Source: Adenophora triphylla var. japonica
Taxonomy: Eukaryota; Streptophyta; Magnoliopsida; Asterales; Campanulaceae
Assembly: GCA_022495995.1 (NCBI GenBank)
Contig: JAFEMH010002511.1
Span: 62,001 to 126,000, forward strand
Direction of reading: 5' to 3'
DNA: 64,000 nt
A model generated the notes under the pieces. The model saw nothing but the letters and a program-made list of their open reading frames with translations, did not search any database and was not told where the DNA came from. The number at the start of each line of letters is the position of its first letter. Within the stretch, counting starts at the first letter, position 1. Below, in pieces: positions 11,470 to 21,436 of this stretch. The position numbers were made by a program, and so were the translations under genes.

Positions 11470-11981
11470 AAGAACTCTTCAAGCGAAGAATCCTCAAACG
11501 CGAAGAACTGGAATCCACCAGAAAAGAGAAGAAATTCTCTGAAATATTAATTAATCAAAAACTGTCGGCCAACATTTAACAAAGTTGCTTTTATACTTCT
11601 AAAACCCTAAGCACTGGAAATTAAAACGATTACTAAAATACCCCTGTTTTACCAAACAACCGGTAACAAAATTGAACAAGGAACGAAAACAAGGAAACCA
11701 TGACGTCGCGAGGCGCCCGCCTGGGTTAGGGCCAGGCGCCCGCCTGGAAGGCCGATCCTTCACCCTGCGTTGCCTTGTCTTGAGGCGCCCGCATCACCTC
11801 CGCCGGGGCGGCCGCCTGGGCTGCCGAGGAAAGCTCCATACTTGGTCCATTTTGAGGCGAGCGCTTGGATGTGGAAGAGGCGTACGCCTCAACAGAAATC
11901 AGTACCTCCGCAACATTGGCTTGAGGCGTGCGCTTGGGGAGATATGGGGCGACCGCCTCATCTCCAGAGTCTCCTGCATCA
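11421..11981 (-). repeat. 5' LTR of the Ty3 element
   Basis: The 561-bp LTR is identical to that at 6503-7040 apart from about two substitutions and a 23-bp insertion near 11724. The insertion adds an eighth GGCGCCCGCC-type palindrome to the array. It should carry the promoter for the minus-strand transcript. Confidence 0.95.
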
Positions 11982-12602
11982 GTTAGGTTTTTCCCATTTT
12001 TTTTGTTTTTGCTCTTTCTTCCTATTATCCCGAGTTTAATTAGCAAATTTGAATTTCTTTTTTGTACGAGTAATATATTTTAATAAATTGTTTGCGTTAA
12101 ATACTTCAACATTATTTCAATCGTTATTTGAATTACTTACTTTTATCATTTTTGTTAACTTTCTTAATTCTTTACATTTTTAACTAAAATACATTGTATT
12201 TCATAGATCCGACCCATTTTTTACTTGTCCGACCCGAAAAAAAATTTTCGGGAGCGCTGCTCCCGAACCCCCTTGTAATCTTGCCCCACCCTCCTCAGGC
12301 AATTCCTGGCTCCGCCCCTGAGTATATATAGCCGTTGATTTGGAAAAATGCGACTAAATGGAATAGCCTATTAAATCTTGCAATTTTATGAGATGAAACG
12401 TACTGTGTGTAAGTACGGGAAGTCCGGAATTCTTTAAATTTAAATTTGAAGGCTCAATCATTTTAGCATTGCATTTATAAAAAAATTGATTTGGACCTCG
12501 GGTATATGTAGACTTTAGTAAATTATGTAAATTTTTATAATTTTTGGTTTGGGCTGAGGGGTCTTAAGGAATTAAAATAATAATTTATGAATGAATATGA
12601 AG

Positions 12603-12606
<4 letters not shown>

Positions 12607-12671
<65 letters not shown>
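12607..12671. repeat. TA dinucleotide microsatellite
   Basis: About 65 bp of uninterrupted AT repeat. The 270 bp between the hAT end at 12328 and this tract holds no gene. Confidence 0.95.
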
Positions 12672-12674
<3 letters not shown>

Positions 12675-12838
12675 ATAGTATAAATTAGAGCGGTCTTCTA
12701 TCTTGTAGCATGAACAGTGCCAACGGCGGAAATTTCCATTTTGCCCTCACTGTTTTGTCCCTTTCCCATTTTGCCCTTAAAAATTTTCTTTTTTTTAAAT
12801 TAAAAAAAAACGTGGCCTTGGACACGGGCTTAGGCTAG
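12672..12838 (+). mobile_element. Very small Helitron-like element
   Basis: The 167-bp segment begins with TCTATAGT after an A, and ends with CTAG before a T. About 10 bp upstream of CTAG is a short hairpin (CGTG...CACG). These are Helitron hallmarks: 5' TC, 3' hairpin plus CTRR, insertion between A and T. The hairpin is weak and the element sits between TA microsatellites, so the call is tentative. Confidence 0.4.
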
Positions 12839-13004
12839 TATATATATATATATAGGTAGGTAGGTGTTCAAATGAGAACCATAACAAAATGAGAACCGTG
12901 AGAATCACTTGTATACACTTATTTACAGTAGATACTTAGCTACTGTATACATATACAGTCTACTGTATATGTATACAATAGTTAAGTATCCACTACAAGA
13001 AAAA

Positions 13005-13690
13005 CGACAGTTACCGACGGAAAAATCCGTTACTAAATGTCAAAAATCCGTCACTAAATCAATTTAGTGACGAATTTTAAATGTAAAAAATCTGATGTTA
13101 AAACGTGCGTCACTAAATTTTTTGACGGATTATCGACGGTTCTCAATCAGATTTAGCGACGGAAATTTCCGTCACTAACGTTTTAAAATCCGTCGGTAAT
13201 TTGGTAAAATAAACGACCAATTTAAAGCATTATGTCGACGGATTAGCGACGGAAAATTCCGTCGCTATTTAAACAGTCGTTTTATTTTTTGGACCATTTT
13301 CGTGACGGATTATCGACGGATTATTTCGTCGTTATTTAAATGGTCATTTTATTTTTTTGGACCATTTTAGTGACGGATTATCGACGGATCATTCCGCCGC
13401 TATTTAAATGGTCGTTTTATTTTTTGGACATATTTAGTGACGGATTATCGACGGATAATTCCGTCGCTAAAATTCAAAAATCCGTCGCTAAATATTGGAG
13501 AGGAACGACAGAATTAATGTATTGGCGACATTATTAACGACGGATTTAACGACGGAAATTTCCGTCGCTAAAATTTATTCCACATTTTCACAATATTTTT
13601 AATTTTTTTAAATTTTCTATTTTCAATATTTTTTATTTTTGATATATCAAATTACCGACGGATATTTCCGTCGCTAATTTGATATTTTTT
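13005..13690. repeat. Left subterminal repeats of the CACTA
   Basis: Dozens of copies of the words GACGGATTA, GCGACGGA and TCCGTCGCTA in both orientations, often paired as short inverted repeats around AAATTTCCGTC. In En/Spm such repeats bind the TnpA-like protein; that function is inferred here from the family. Confidence 0.9.
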
Positions 13691-13705
13691 ATTAAAAAAA
13701 ATTAT

Positions 13706-13708
<3 letters not shown>

Positions 13709-13798
<90 letters not shown>

Positions 13799-13880
13799 TG
13801 TAAATATTTTTAAATCAGTCCCTTAAGTTCTATTATTGTCAAATCAGTCCCTTAAGTTCTATTATTGTCAAATCAGTCCC
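13709..13880. repeat. AT microsatellite plus 29-bp tandem repeat
   Basis: The stretch 13709-13794 is an interrupted TA repeat. From about 13810 the unit AAATCAGTCCCTTAAGTTC (29 bp with its spacer) is repeated two and a half times. Confidence 0.85.
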
Positions 13881-14193
13881 TTTAAATAACAATGGTTTTG
13901 AGGGGATTGTCTTGATTGGATTATACTAGCAAAATGATGTGCTTAAGTAAGAAAACTCAACATAATAATTGTCCCTTTGCATACAAAACAGGAGACCGAA
14001 AAGAGATGTCGGTCGATCTCAGATTCTCCACCAAAGTTCTTTTTTTTTTTTTTAATAAAAACCAGCTGATATCATCTCTTTGCATTAAAAAAATAAACTA
14101 AAAATGTCATTTGTTTTGCCCAACATTCATCAGAAATCATAACTAATACTACTTCTACGTTAAATGAAAAACTTGGATTGTGCTCTGCTCCAT

Positions 14194-14532
14194 CTAACCA
14201 AACAGATCCAAGCCAAAATCTTCATCTTCCCCCTCTTCTTCAATTTTCTCCTCTTTCTCTGCTTCTGCAACGGCTGGGGCAGCAGCCGCACCGCCTCCAC
14301 CGCCAAGAGCAGCTACTGCAACACCACCGCCAGATGGGACTGAAGCAAACTTTTCCCTCCCAGCTGCAATTAGTTCACTGATATCTTTACCATTCACCTG
14401 AGACAGGAGCAACTCGATCCTCTCTTCATCAGCCTCCGCTCCAACTGAAGCGAGAATTCTCTTGAGATCAGCAGCAGATGGGTTGGTGTTACCACCCAGC
14501 ACAGCCAACAAGTAGACGGCGACCACCTTCAT
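14194..14532 (-). CDS. RPP2: 60S acidic ribosomal protein P2 copy inside the CACTA
   Basis: The frame from the ATG at 14532 gives 112 residues, the normal length of plant cytosolic P2, the stalk protein that recruits GTPase translation factors to the large ribosomal subunit. It begins MKVVAVYLLAVLGG and has SVGAEADEERIELLLSQV, then GKDISELIAAGREK, then an Ala/Gly-rich hinge and an acidic tail. The tail ends EDEDFGLDLFG, whereas functional P2 usually ends in a conserved GFSLFD-like motif. The frame is open upstream to 14625, but that extension is not P2-like. It is intronless, and 140 bp downstream the minus strand has A14 (14053-14040), suggesting a retrocopy. It lies inside the CACTA ends, so it travels with the transposon. 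Whether it is expressed is unknown. Confidence 0.8.
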   Translation of the reverse strand: MKVVAVYLLAVLGGNTNPSAADLKRILASVGAEADEERIELLLSQVNGKDISELIAAGREKFASVPSGGGVAVAALGGGGGAAAAPAVAEAEKEEKIEEEGEDEDFGLDLFG

Positions 14533-14632
14533 TCTCAAAATTGACACAAGCTGCATTTTCGATTCTGAATGTGCGCTCGCCGAAAAAATAATAGGAGTCG
14601 CCACGCCGTTTTTAAGAGGAAACATTGAAAAC

Positions 14633-15055
14633 CTTTTTGAAAGAGAAAATGGGTTCGGGGGTCAGGTTACGTGTTGGGAAGAACCGAGAGTTCACCCAAC
14701 ACGCCTCGTCCGTAGACGAGTCTTTCAATTGTTCAACATTCAATTTATCCAAATGTGTGTGCAAAATATGTGTAACAAGATATGTGTAAAATGCATTTTA
14801 ATGCTTTGTTTTATTAATGAATGGGAGGAATTACAACTTGTGAGTCATTTTATTCAGGAGACCACCACCTGATTACAACGTGGACAAACAACTTACAACT
14901 GAACTGAACCTGCTGCAGAAGGGTTCATTGTGTCGCGTGACACAGAACCTGGGAGCAGGTTGTGTCGCGTGACACGACAAGGCCTTTTGCAGATGTTTTA
15001 CAAAGCTTGATTACAGAAAACAAATGAATAGCAATCCGAGATTAACAAAAAATAT
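14633..15055. other. CACTA interior with GTGTCGCGTGACAC palindromes
   Basis: No gene is recognised. Two copies of the palindrome GTGTCGCGTGACAC lie near 14930 and 14961, and the same core word recurs diverged near 16307 and 16348. The start (TGTTGGGAAGAACC near 14672) could be the edge of a solo LTR, but I found no matching end. Confidence 0.5.
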
Positions 15056-15590
15056 AAATCAAGTCCCAACGACTTTAGAGCGATCAAATTGCAGATGAGT
15101 GTGGATATGGAATCATCCACACTCACCTTAGCAATTCATGCCCAACGCACGACATCAAACAAGAGTATGTATAATCACTACGATCAATGTACAAAAACAG
15201 GTCCCAACGACCTCAAAGAGATCCAAGCTTAAATGGACGTGGATATGAGACGATCCACGCTCACCTTAGCACGATTCATGCACAACGCATACAATCACTC
15301 GAACAAAATACCATCACCACGATAAATGTACAAAACAGATCCCAACGATCAGAATATCCAAACAACTCGAAGTATACTACATGCTAAAAAGAAACTACAA
15401 CCAAACCAGTATGCTAAGTTCTACACTATAAGCATTTTAACATGGAAATTGCACTACTCAGGAAACGGAGAGAACATCCAAATAAATCAGAACATACTAC
15501 ATGTTAAATGTAAATTGTAACAACATCTGTTTAATCAGTTCTACACCATCGGCATATTAATCAATTTGCACTTTACCACACGGTTAACGA
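15056..15590. repeat. Two sets of tandem duplications in the CACTA
   Basis: A unit of about 138 bp starting CCCAACGAC is present near 15064 and 15203, with a third partial start near 15342. Each copy contains a GTGGATATG / GATCCAC inverted pair and TCACCTTAGCA. A second unit of about 120 bp follows: CATACTACATG and ACTACATGCTAA words at 15370 and 15495, each followed by TTCTACAC. No coding function recognised. Confidence 0.7.
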
Positions 15591-16668
15591 GAGAGGGAGA
15601 GAAGGTTAGGCTTCGTTACCCTTGTAGTGTCCTCAAATTCGATACCACGTTAGGTATCGAATCCTTCTAATCAGCTCCGAATGAATTCAAATCTCGTACT
15701 ACGTGGTTTGCAATTTCCAGCGCCTTTGTGTGTTGAACGGACTTGGGATCGGCTTGGGGCGCTTAGAAGGGGAGCGGTGTTGGCTAGAACCAGTGGTGCG
15801 GCGGCGGATTGCGGCTTAGGGGTTGTGGTTAGCGTCGTTAGCGAAAGGCTGCGGCGGTGGGGTTGACGGTTTAAAAAAGGCTGGGACGAGGATCGCTTCG
15901 GCGGTTGTAGAGAGGGTTAAACCGAGGTGAAGCAAAGGATTAGAGAGGATTGGGTTTGTTTTTCCGGTGAACTGGTTCTGGAATCGGGGATTGTTGTTTG
16001 GCCGGAGTAGGGGGAAATTGGGTGAGATTGGATTAGGGAAGAAGAGAGTTGAGGTGGAATTGGGTTTGGGTGAGGTCGCCGGTGAGGGAGAGCTAGGTTA
16101 AGCTGAGATGAAGGGATTGGAGGTCGCCGGTGATTGGGTGAGGGAAGACGCCGGCGAATGATTTTGGTGAGGGAGATCGCTTTTGCGTATATAGAGAGAG
16201 AGAGGAGAGAGAGAGGGCGTGAATTGTCTGTGTGTTGTGTGTGGCCTCCTCCTTACAAATGAACGTAAATGGGTATTTAAATGTTTGATTGGGAAATGAA
16301 TTATAATGTCGCATGACCCAACGTCTCAAAATTCCATGTCTCAAGCTGTCGCACGACGGGCCACGTCCATAACCGCTTCTGGCGCCAAAACCTGCTTCTA
16401 TAACATTCCGGGTTAATTTCCAAGAGGTCCAAACTGATTTATTCTTTTTGGGTCCTTTTGTCCGGGAAAAATACTAAAAAATACTTCCTTCACGAGAAAC
16501 TAATAAAATGTTTCCGGAAGTCTCGGAACGGACCGGGAATTTACCAAAACGCCCCTTAATGCAATTTTATCATTTAAAATGCAACAAAAAGGATTGCGAA
16601 TTGGATTGGCGTACTCACAGATTCAGCTTGAATATTTTCTCAAGCTTTATATTAAGACTCGGCTTGGT
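15591..16668. other. Unassigned CACTA interior
   Basis: G-rich on the plus strand from about 15740 to 16160 (many GGTGAGGG and GCCGG words), with a short GA repeat near 16190-16220. The minus strand reads as a CT-rich leader-like region. It could be the 5' flank of a captured gene, but I recognise no protein. Diverged TGTCGCATGAC / TGTCGCACGAC words lie near 16307 and 16348. Confidence 0.4.
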
Positions 16669-16899
16669 TCATTCAAGGCCCTGAATCAAGTAATTGGATT
16701 GACTTGGCTCATCTACAAGCTTTAAAAGAGAGAATGGGATTTTAGGGGTGGGAGGTAGAGGAGATGGGGGCTGAGTTGGGGGAAAAGAATCTTGTGGGTA
16801 GAAGAGTTGGTGGAGGGTACGGCGGTTGTGGGTGGCGGCAATGGCAGATATTAAGAGAAGGAGGAGGAAGAAGGAGATGAAGAAGGGGAAGGTGGGCAT
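16669..16899 (-). pseudogene. Formin-like (group I) N-terminal fragment
   Basis: The 76-codon frame starts with a hydrophobic segment (FPFFISFFLLLLLISAIAA, residues 4-22) that looks like a signal peptide. It is followed by RRTLHQLFYPQDSFPPTQPP and a proline-rich PKIPFS stretch. Plant group I formins, membrane-anchored actin nucleators, start with a signal peptide followed by an RRxLHxPxFP motif and PPxPP repeats ending PKxPFS, which this follows closely. The transmembrane, FH1 and FH2 regions are missing, so it is only a captured first-exon fragment. The resemblance comes from memory of the family and needs a database search. Confidence 0.5.
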
Positions 16900-16999
16900 T
16901 GTTTTTGGGTGCGGAGAGGATTGAAGGAGAAGGAGAGATGAGGGAGGCGGTGGAAATGAAAACTGAAGAAATAATTAGGGCTGGGAGGCGCAAGAAAGA

Positions 17000-17490
17000 A
17001 TGAGATGAGGGAGGGGTTTGTTTAGGGTTAGGAAAAGTGGGTGAATTAGGACCATTGAATTTTAGTGTGAAATTAATGGTGTAGATTGATTTATTGATAA
17101 TTCATGTGAACATTAATGAACCAATCAAAGGAAAGTGTAGTTTTATTTTTATTGGATGAATTTGGACCATTGAATGTAATGTATTTCATGGTGAAGATAT
17201 TGTTTAAGGCTAGTGATCCAAGTGAATATTTGTGTGTCCAATGAAGTATTGTCACTTCTTATATTTATTTGTATTTCACAAAAAAAATCATCATAATTAT
17301 AAAATAATATTATCTCATAATAATAATTGAAAAAAATAAAAACATTAAATAATTATAACAGTAATAGTAATAGTAATTAGTAATAAAATAAATAAATATC
17401 TAGAAGAAGGGTCATTACTAATATTATAAATTATTAATAATAATACTTCATAATAATATTAATAATAACTAGTAATAATAATGATGCTAT
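17000..17490. other. AT-rich CACTA interior, no gene seen
   Basis: Possibly the upstream flank of the captured formin fragment: GACCATTGAAT occurs twice, near 17051 and 17165. The region grades into AATAAT-rich DNA from 17300. Confidence 0.5.
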
Positions 17491-18085
17491 TGTTAATTAT
17501 TCAATAAAATAATTGAATATATTAATAATTATTATTATATAATTAATAATAATAGTAATAAAAATATTATATAATAAATAAAAATAATATTATATAATTA
17601 ATAATAATACTTAATAATAATATTAACAATAACTAGTAATAATAATGATGCAATTGTTAATTATTCAATTAAATAATTGAATATATTTATAATTATTATT
17701 ATATAATTAATAATAACTAGTAATAATGATGCTATTGTTAATTATTCAATTAAATAATTGAATATATTAATAATTATTATTATATAATTAATAATAATAC
17801 TTAATAATAATATTAATAATAACTAGTAATAATAATGATGTTATTGTTAATTATTCAATTAAATAATTGAATATATTAATCATTATTATTATATAATTAA
17901 TAATAATATTAATAATAACTAGTAATAATGATGCTATTTTTAATTATTCAATTAAATAATTGAATAAATTAATTATTATTATTATATAATTAATAATAAT
18001 AATTAATAATATTAATAATAATTAGTAATAATAATGATGATATTGTTAATTATTCAATTAAATAATTGAATATATTAATAATTAT
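17491..18085. repeat. AT-rich tandem repeat with central palindrome
   Basis: Six units of 80-165 bp carry the near-palindrome TTATTCAATTAAATAATTGA at 17497, 17661, 17742, 17851, 17944 and 18049, separated by TAATAATAACTAGTAATAA-type filler. Units vary in length by internal AATAAT expansion. Confidence 0.85.
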
Positions 18086-18640
18086 TATTGTCACTAATCC
18101 GTCGCTAACCTAAAATATAAATTTAATAATTATTTTAAATAATTTACCGACGGATTTTAATCCGTCGGTAATTAATTCCGCCACTAATCCGTCGCTAACC
18201 TAAAATATAAATTTAATGATTATTTTAAATAATTTAGCAATGACTCAAATCCGTCGGTAATAATATGTAATTAATTTACCGACGGATTTTAATCTGTCGG
18301 TAATTAAATCCGTCACTAATCCGTCGCTAACCTAAAATATAAATTTAATATTTGTTTTAAATAATTTAGCAACGACTCAAATCCGTCAGTAAAAATATCC
18401 GTCGCCATTCCGTCAAAAATTCGTCGGTAAAAAAGTGCGTAAATTTTTGGCGCCAAAATGGTGACAGATTAGAGACGAAATGGAATCCGTCGGCATATCC
18501 GTCACTAAATCCGTCGGTAATCTCGTCCTAATTTCGTTTTTTGTTTTTCACCCCAGGTCATTGCTATTTCGTCACTAATCCGTCGGTATTAGTGACGGAT
18601 TTATTTTCGTCACTAATTTCCGTCAGTATCTGTCAGTTTT
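18086..18640. repeat. Right subterminal repeats of the CACTA
   Basis: Three tandem copies of a roughly 120-bp unit (ATCCGTCGCTAACCTAAAAT near 18105, 18190 and 18318) are followed by scattered CCGTCGGTAA words in both orientations up to the terminus. Confidence 0.9.
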
Positions 18641-18829
18641 CTTGTAGTGATCTACTATATATAAGTGTATAATCACACGTATACACTTGTATACAATAGC
18701 TAAGTATCTACTGTATATGTATACAGTCTATTGTATACTCCCTCCGTCCCACTATACAGTAGCTAAATATCTACTGTATACAAGTGATTTTCACAATTCT
18801 CATTTTAAACGGTTCTCATTGGAGTGTAA

Positions 18830-18831
<2 letters not shown>

Positions 18832-18878
<47 letters not shown>
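18832..18878. repeat. TA microsatellite
   Basis: About 46 bp of TA repeat abut the end of the split MITE and the start of the next MITE. Confidence 0.9.
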
Positions 18879-18880
<2 letters not shown>

Positions 18881-19160
18881 CTCCGTCCCGGAACAATCTT
18901 CACACTTTCCCTTTTGGGCGTCCCAAAACTTACTTCACACATTTAAAACTTACCTAAAATGGAAAGGAATCTTTACTATTCCCTCCACTCATTCTCTCTC
19001 CTATATTATTTTAATACTCACAACACCATTATAATTTACTATTCTCTCCACCCATTCTCTCTCCTATTTTATTTTCACACTCACAACACTTTCAATATAA
19101 TACTCCCTCCTTAAAATCAGTGCAAACAGTGTTTGTGAACATTGTTCCGGGACGGAGGGA
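18879..19160. mobile_element. Stowaway-like MITE
   Basis: Inverted ends CCTCCGTCCCGGAACAATCT on the left and ACATTGTTCCGGGACGGAGG on the right are flanked by TA within TA repeats. The interior is the family's pyrimidine-rich filler. No coding sequence. Confidence 0.85.
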
Positions 19161-19300
19161 GTATATATATATATATATAAAAGTATATATATATTCAATT
19201 ACTTATAAGTCAATAATAATATTTTAGTCTTTCATTAACTATTGCTTACTACTGTAACTCCAAAATTTTAACTATTTGTTCATTAACTATTTGTCCATTA

Positions 19301-19566
19301 CTCCATCCGTCCCATTCGAAAATGCATAATTTTGGTATTTCACGTAAATTAAAAAAAGTGTATAGTAAAATAAGTGTTGTGAGTATAAAAAGTGAGGTAT
19401 CAAAAAGAAATTGAGGTAGAGAATAATAAATGGATAGTTATTTTGAGTATGATAAATGGGTCGCATGAATAAAGAAGTGTTAAAAGATTTCCATTTTAGG
19501 TGTATGCCTTTTTAAATGTAACACCCAAAATAAAAATTTGTGTCTTTTCGAATGGAACGGAGGGAG
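19301..19566. mobile_element. Stowaway-like MITE
   Basis: Left terminus CTCCATCCGTCCCATTCGAA and right terminus TTCGAATGGAACGGAGGGAG are flanked by TA at 19299-19300 and 19567-19568. The element is 266 bp and non-coding. Confidence 0.85.
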
Positions 19567-19568
19567 TA

Positions 19569-20367
19569 CCAATAATTTATTTAAAACTACTTGTAGCTAT
19601 TTTCCATCAACTCTGATATTATCTTCTAACTTTTCTTCCATTACATAATTTACATTATACAATTTAATAATTTTCATTAGCTCTGACTATTTATTTATTA
19701 GCACATTTTTTTTTTCTTGATTGCATGAAGTGCACATATATAAAGTACTAAGTACTTATATTATACATATAATATTTAAATAATTAAATTATATTGTCTT
19801 CTTGTTTGTTTTTAGAGTAAGTGTTATAAAAAATTAGTTTTTTCAAACATATAGAAAATAATAAGTTTTAAAAAAGCACAGTGACATTTTCGTAATTATC
19901 TGAAACTTTATTCAAAACGCGCGATGGCATTTTTGTAATGACACTTTTTCAAAAAAATAATAATATTAATAGTGTTTTTCAATGCCTGATCGGTCTGATA
20001 TAGTGTAAAATTGAGTCGATTGGTATTTTTCTAGAGCAAGTGTTATTTTTAAATAGTGTAACAGTTTTAGCGTTAAAAAAATGTCAGTGATAAAAAATGT
20101 CAATTTTAATTATAAAAAGTGTTAGGGGTATTAATAATTTCCGGATAGTTAGGAAAATGCACCGCATCATTTTAAAAAATATGCTGAAAAATTGAGTATA
20201 AATATTTGACATAAAAATAAGATATAAAAATACTATAAGTTAGTCATGATGAGAAAGATGGCATGTTTATTATTTTCCTTTATAAGGACTAAGTCGAATA
20301 TTGATATGTTTATATTTACTATTTGAACATGTGATTCATGGAGGACGAAGCTACATTGATATTTCAC
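19569..20367. other. AT-rich intergenic DNA
   Basis: I see no gene, no recognisable element ends and no repeats beyond short homopolymers. Confidence 0.7.
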
Positions 20368-21359
20368 TTAACGATATAAACAGAGTACAATTATTGGCAA
20401 TAAAATGAGTACTATCCAATGGATTAATATCAATGAAAAATATACTCAATTCTTAAATAAGACATAGGAAATGAGTTTTCTTACCTATAATCATCACTTT
20501 CACCTCATATATTCCTTATGTCGACCTATACATATACATAAGTATCCATTTCTATTGCTAGGACGACCAGAGAATTGATATATGTCGACTTGAAAATAGC
20601 ATAGAGATTATATGAATAAGGCAGAAATATCAATATATATCGATCAATGCTTACGTAGATGCCGAGTAAGGCCTACGTAGGTGCTGACCAAGGCATACGT
20701 AGCTGCCGAGTAAGGCCTGCGTAGCTGCTGAGTAACGCATGCGTAGCTGCCGATCAAGGCCTACGTAGGTGCCGACCAAGGCATATTCAAATGACGACTA
20801 GCACCTATCAGACTCCTATTATAACAAGGGGAATGGGCTTTCCTACCCTTGCTCACCTTTTACTCGGCAGTCACACATGTCGACCAACACCACATGCCGA
20901 GGAGCATGCATCCTAGCTAGCCATACATAAAGAAGAGAATTCTAATCCTACTAAAACAAGAATTGTGGTAAGTTATAATCCCACTGGGATTATAACCCTC
21001 CTCTTACACAACTTTCTATTCAAAAATGGACTCTACATCCTACAACTATAAGTTATAATCCCACTAGATTATAACCCTCCTCTTACACAACTTCCTATTC
21101 AAAAATGGACTCTACATCCTACAACTAAAAATACAAGTCATAATTCACATATTTTTGATAACGCATTTTTTGACTCTCAACTTTTATCAATTGATTTGCT
21201 ATTTATATCACACGAATACTTACTCTTACGCCGGAGGGCCTTCGCCGGTGAAGCCACAACTTAGTTTACGTGTTTATTCATCTTTTTCAGGCTATTCAAA
21301 CATCCAGGATATAACATGCCGCTGGATTTGGGCTGATTCGAACATTTTTGGCATCATCA
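20368..21359 (+). repeat. 5' LTR of the Tat-like element
   Basis: The 992-bp LTR starts TTAACGATATAAAC (the 3' copy keeps TGAACG) and ends GGCATCATCA. Positions 20650-20790 hold about seven units of GGCCTACGTAGGTGCCGA and variants, whose core CCTACGTAGG is a palindrome. An 88-bp segment beginning AAGTTATAATCCCACT (20960-21125) is tandemly duplicated here but single in the 3' LTR. Confidence 0.85.
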
Positions 21360-21436
21360 GTTTGGTTTCATTGTCGGGAACATCGTTTCTGACCTTTGAA
21401 TAGCCGGAAAAATTATGCTCCGTTCTCCTAATCCTA

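Larger units (their letters stand above)
6503..11981 (-). mobile_element. Ty3/gypsy LTR retrotransposon, recent but coding-defective
   Basis: Two near-identical LTRs (TG...CA) flank gag-pol read on the minus strand, with 5-bp duplication GTTAG at 6498-6502 and 11982-11986. Domain order gag, protease, reverse transcriptase, RNase H, integrase defines Ty3/gypsy (Metaviridae). The primer-binding site fits initiator Met tRNA. The two LTRs differ by about two substitutions and one 23-bp indel, so insertion is recent. The coding region nevertheless has at least three frameshifts. I see no chromodomain after integrase, and the clade is unresolved. Confidence 0.95.
4243..12320. mobile_element. Non-autonomous hAT element, split by two later insertions
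   Basis: The terminal inverted repeat is CAGGGGCGGAGCCAGG at 4243 and CCTGGCTCCGCCCCTG ending at 12320. The 8-bp target duplication AGTATATA lies at 4235-4242 and 12321-12328, diagnostic of the hAT superfamily. Removing the hAT at 4461-6358 and the LTR element at 6503-11981, each with one TSD copy, leaves about 688 bp. That matches the uninterrupted, inverted copy at 50290-50964 (675 bp). The joined interior has no transposase, so the family is non-autonomous. A CG-rich stretch near both ends contains the words TCGGGAGCGCTGCTCCCGAA. Confidence 0.93.
12991..18649. mobile_element. CACTA (En/Spm) element carrying host gene fragments
   Basis: Terminal inverted repeats CACTACAAGAAAA and TTTTCTTGTAGTG are flanked by ATC (12988-12990 and 18650-18652), a 3-bp duplication typical of CACTA. 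Removing the element and one ATC restores the sequence of the related MITE at 42564-42862. Large subterminal arrays of CGACGGA / TCCGTCG words lie at 13005-13690 and 18086-18640. No tnp2 transposase is visible. The interior holds a ribosomal P2 copy, a formin-like first-exon fragment, direct repeats and an AT-rich tandem block, so this is a non-autonomous, gene-capturing (Pack-CACTA type) element. Confidence 0.95.
12855..18831. mobile_element. MITE embedded in a TA microsatellite, split by a CACTA
   Basis: Left end AGGTAGGTGTTCAAATGAGAACC and right end TTCTCATTGGAGTGTAACC bound a roughly 300-bp element seen intact at 42564-42862. It has an internal inverted repeat with AAATGAGAACCGTGAGAATC and nested GTATAC palindromes. 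Both ends abut TA repeats, as for the Micron family of rice. The CACTA at 12991-18649 split it at ATC. A 15-base Stowaway-type terminus (CTCCCTCCGTCCCAC) is present near 18738, where the intact copy has two bases. Confidence 0.75.

Noticed and set aside
14672..16410. Solo LTR in the CACTA
   Set aside because: There is a TG-like start and TGTCGCGTGACAC words, but I found no matching end or target duplication.
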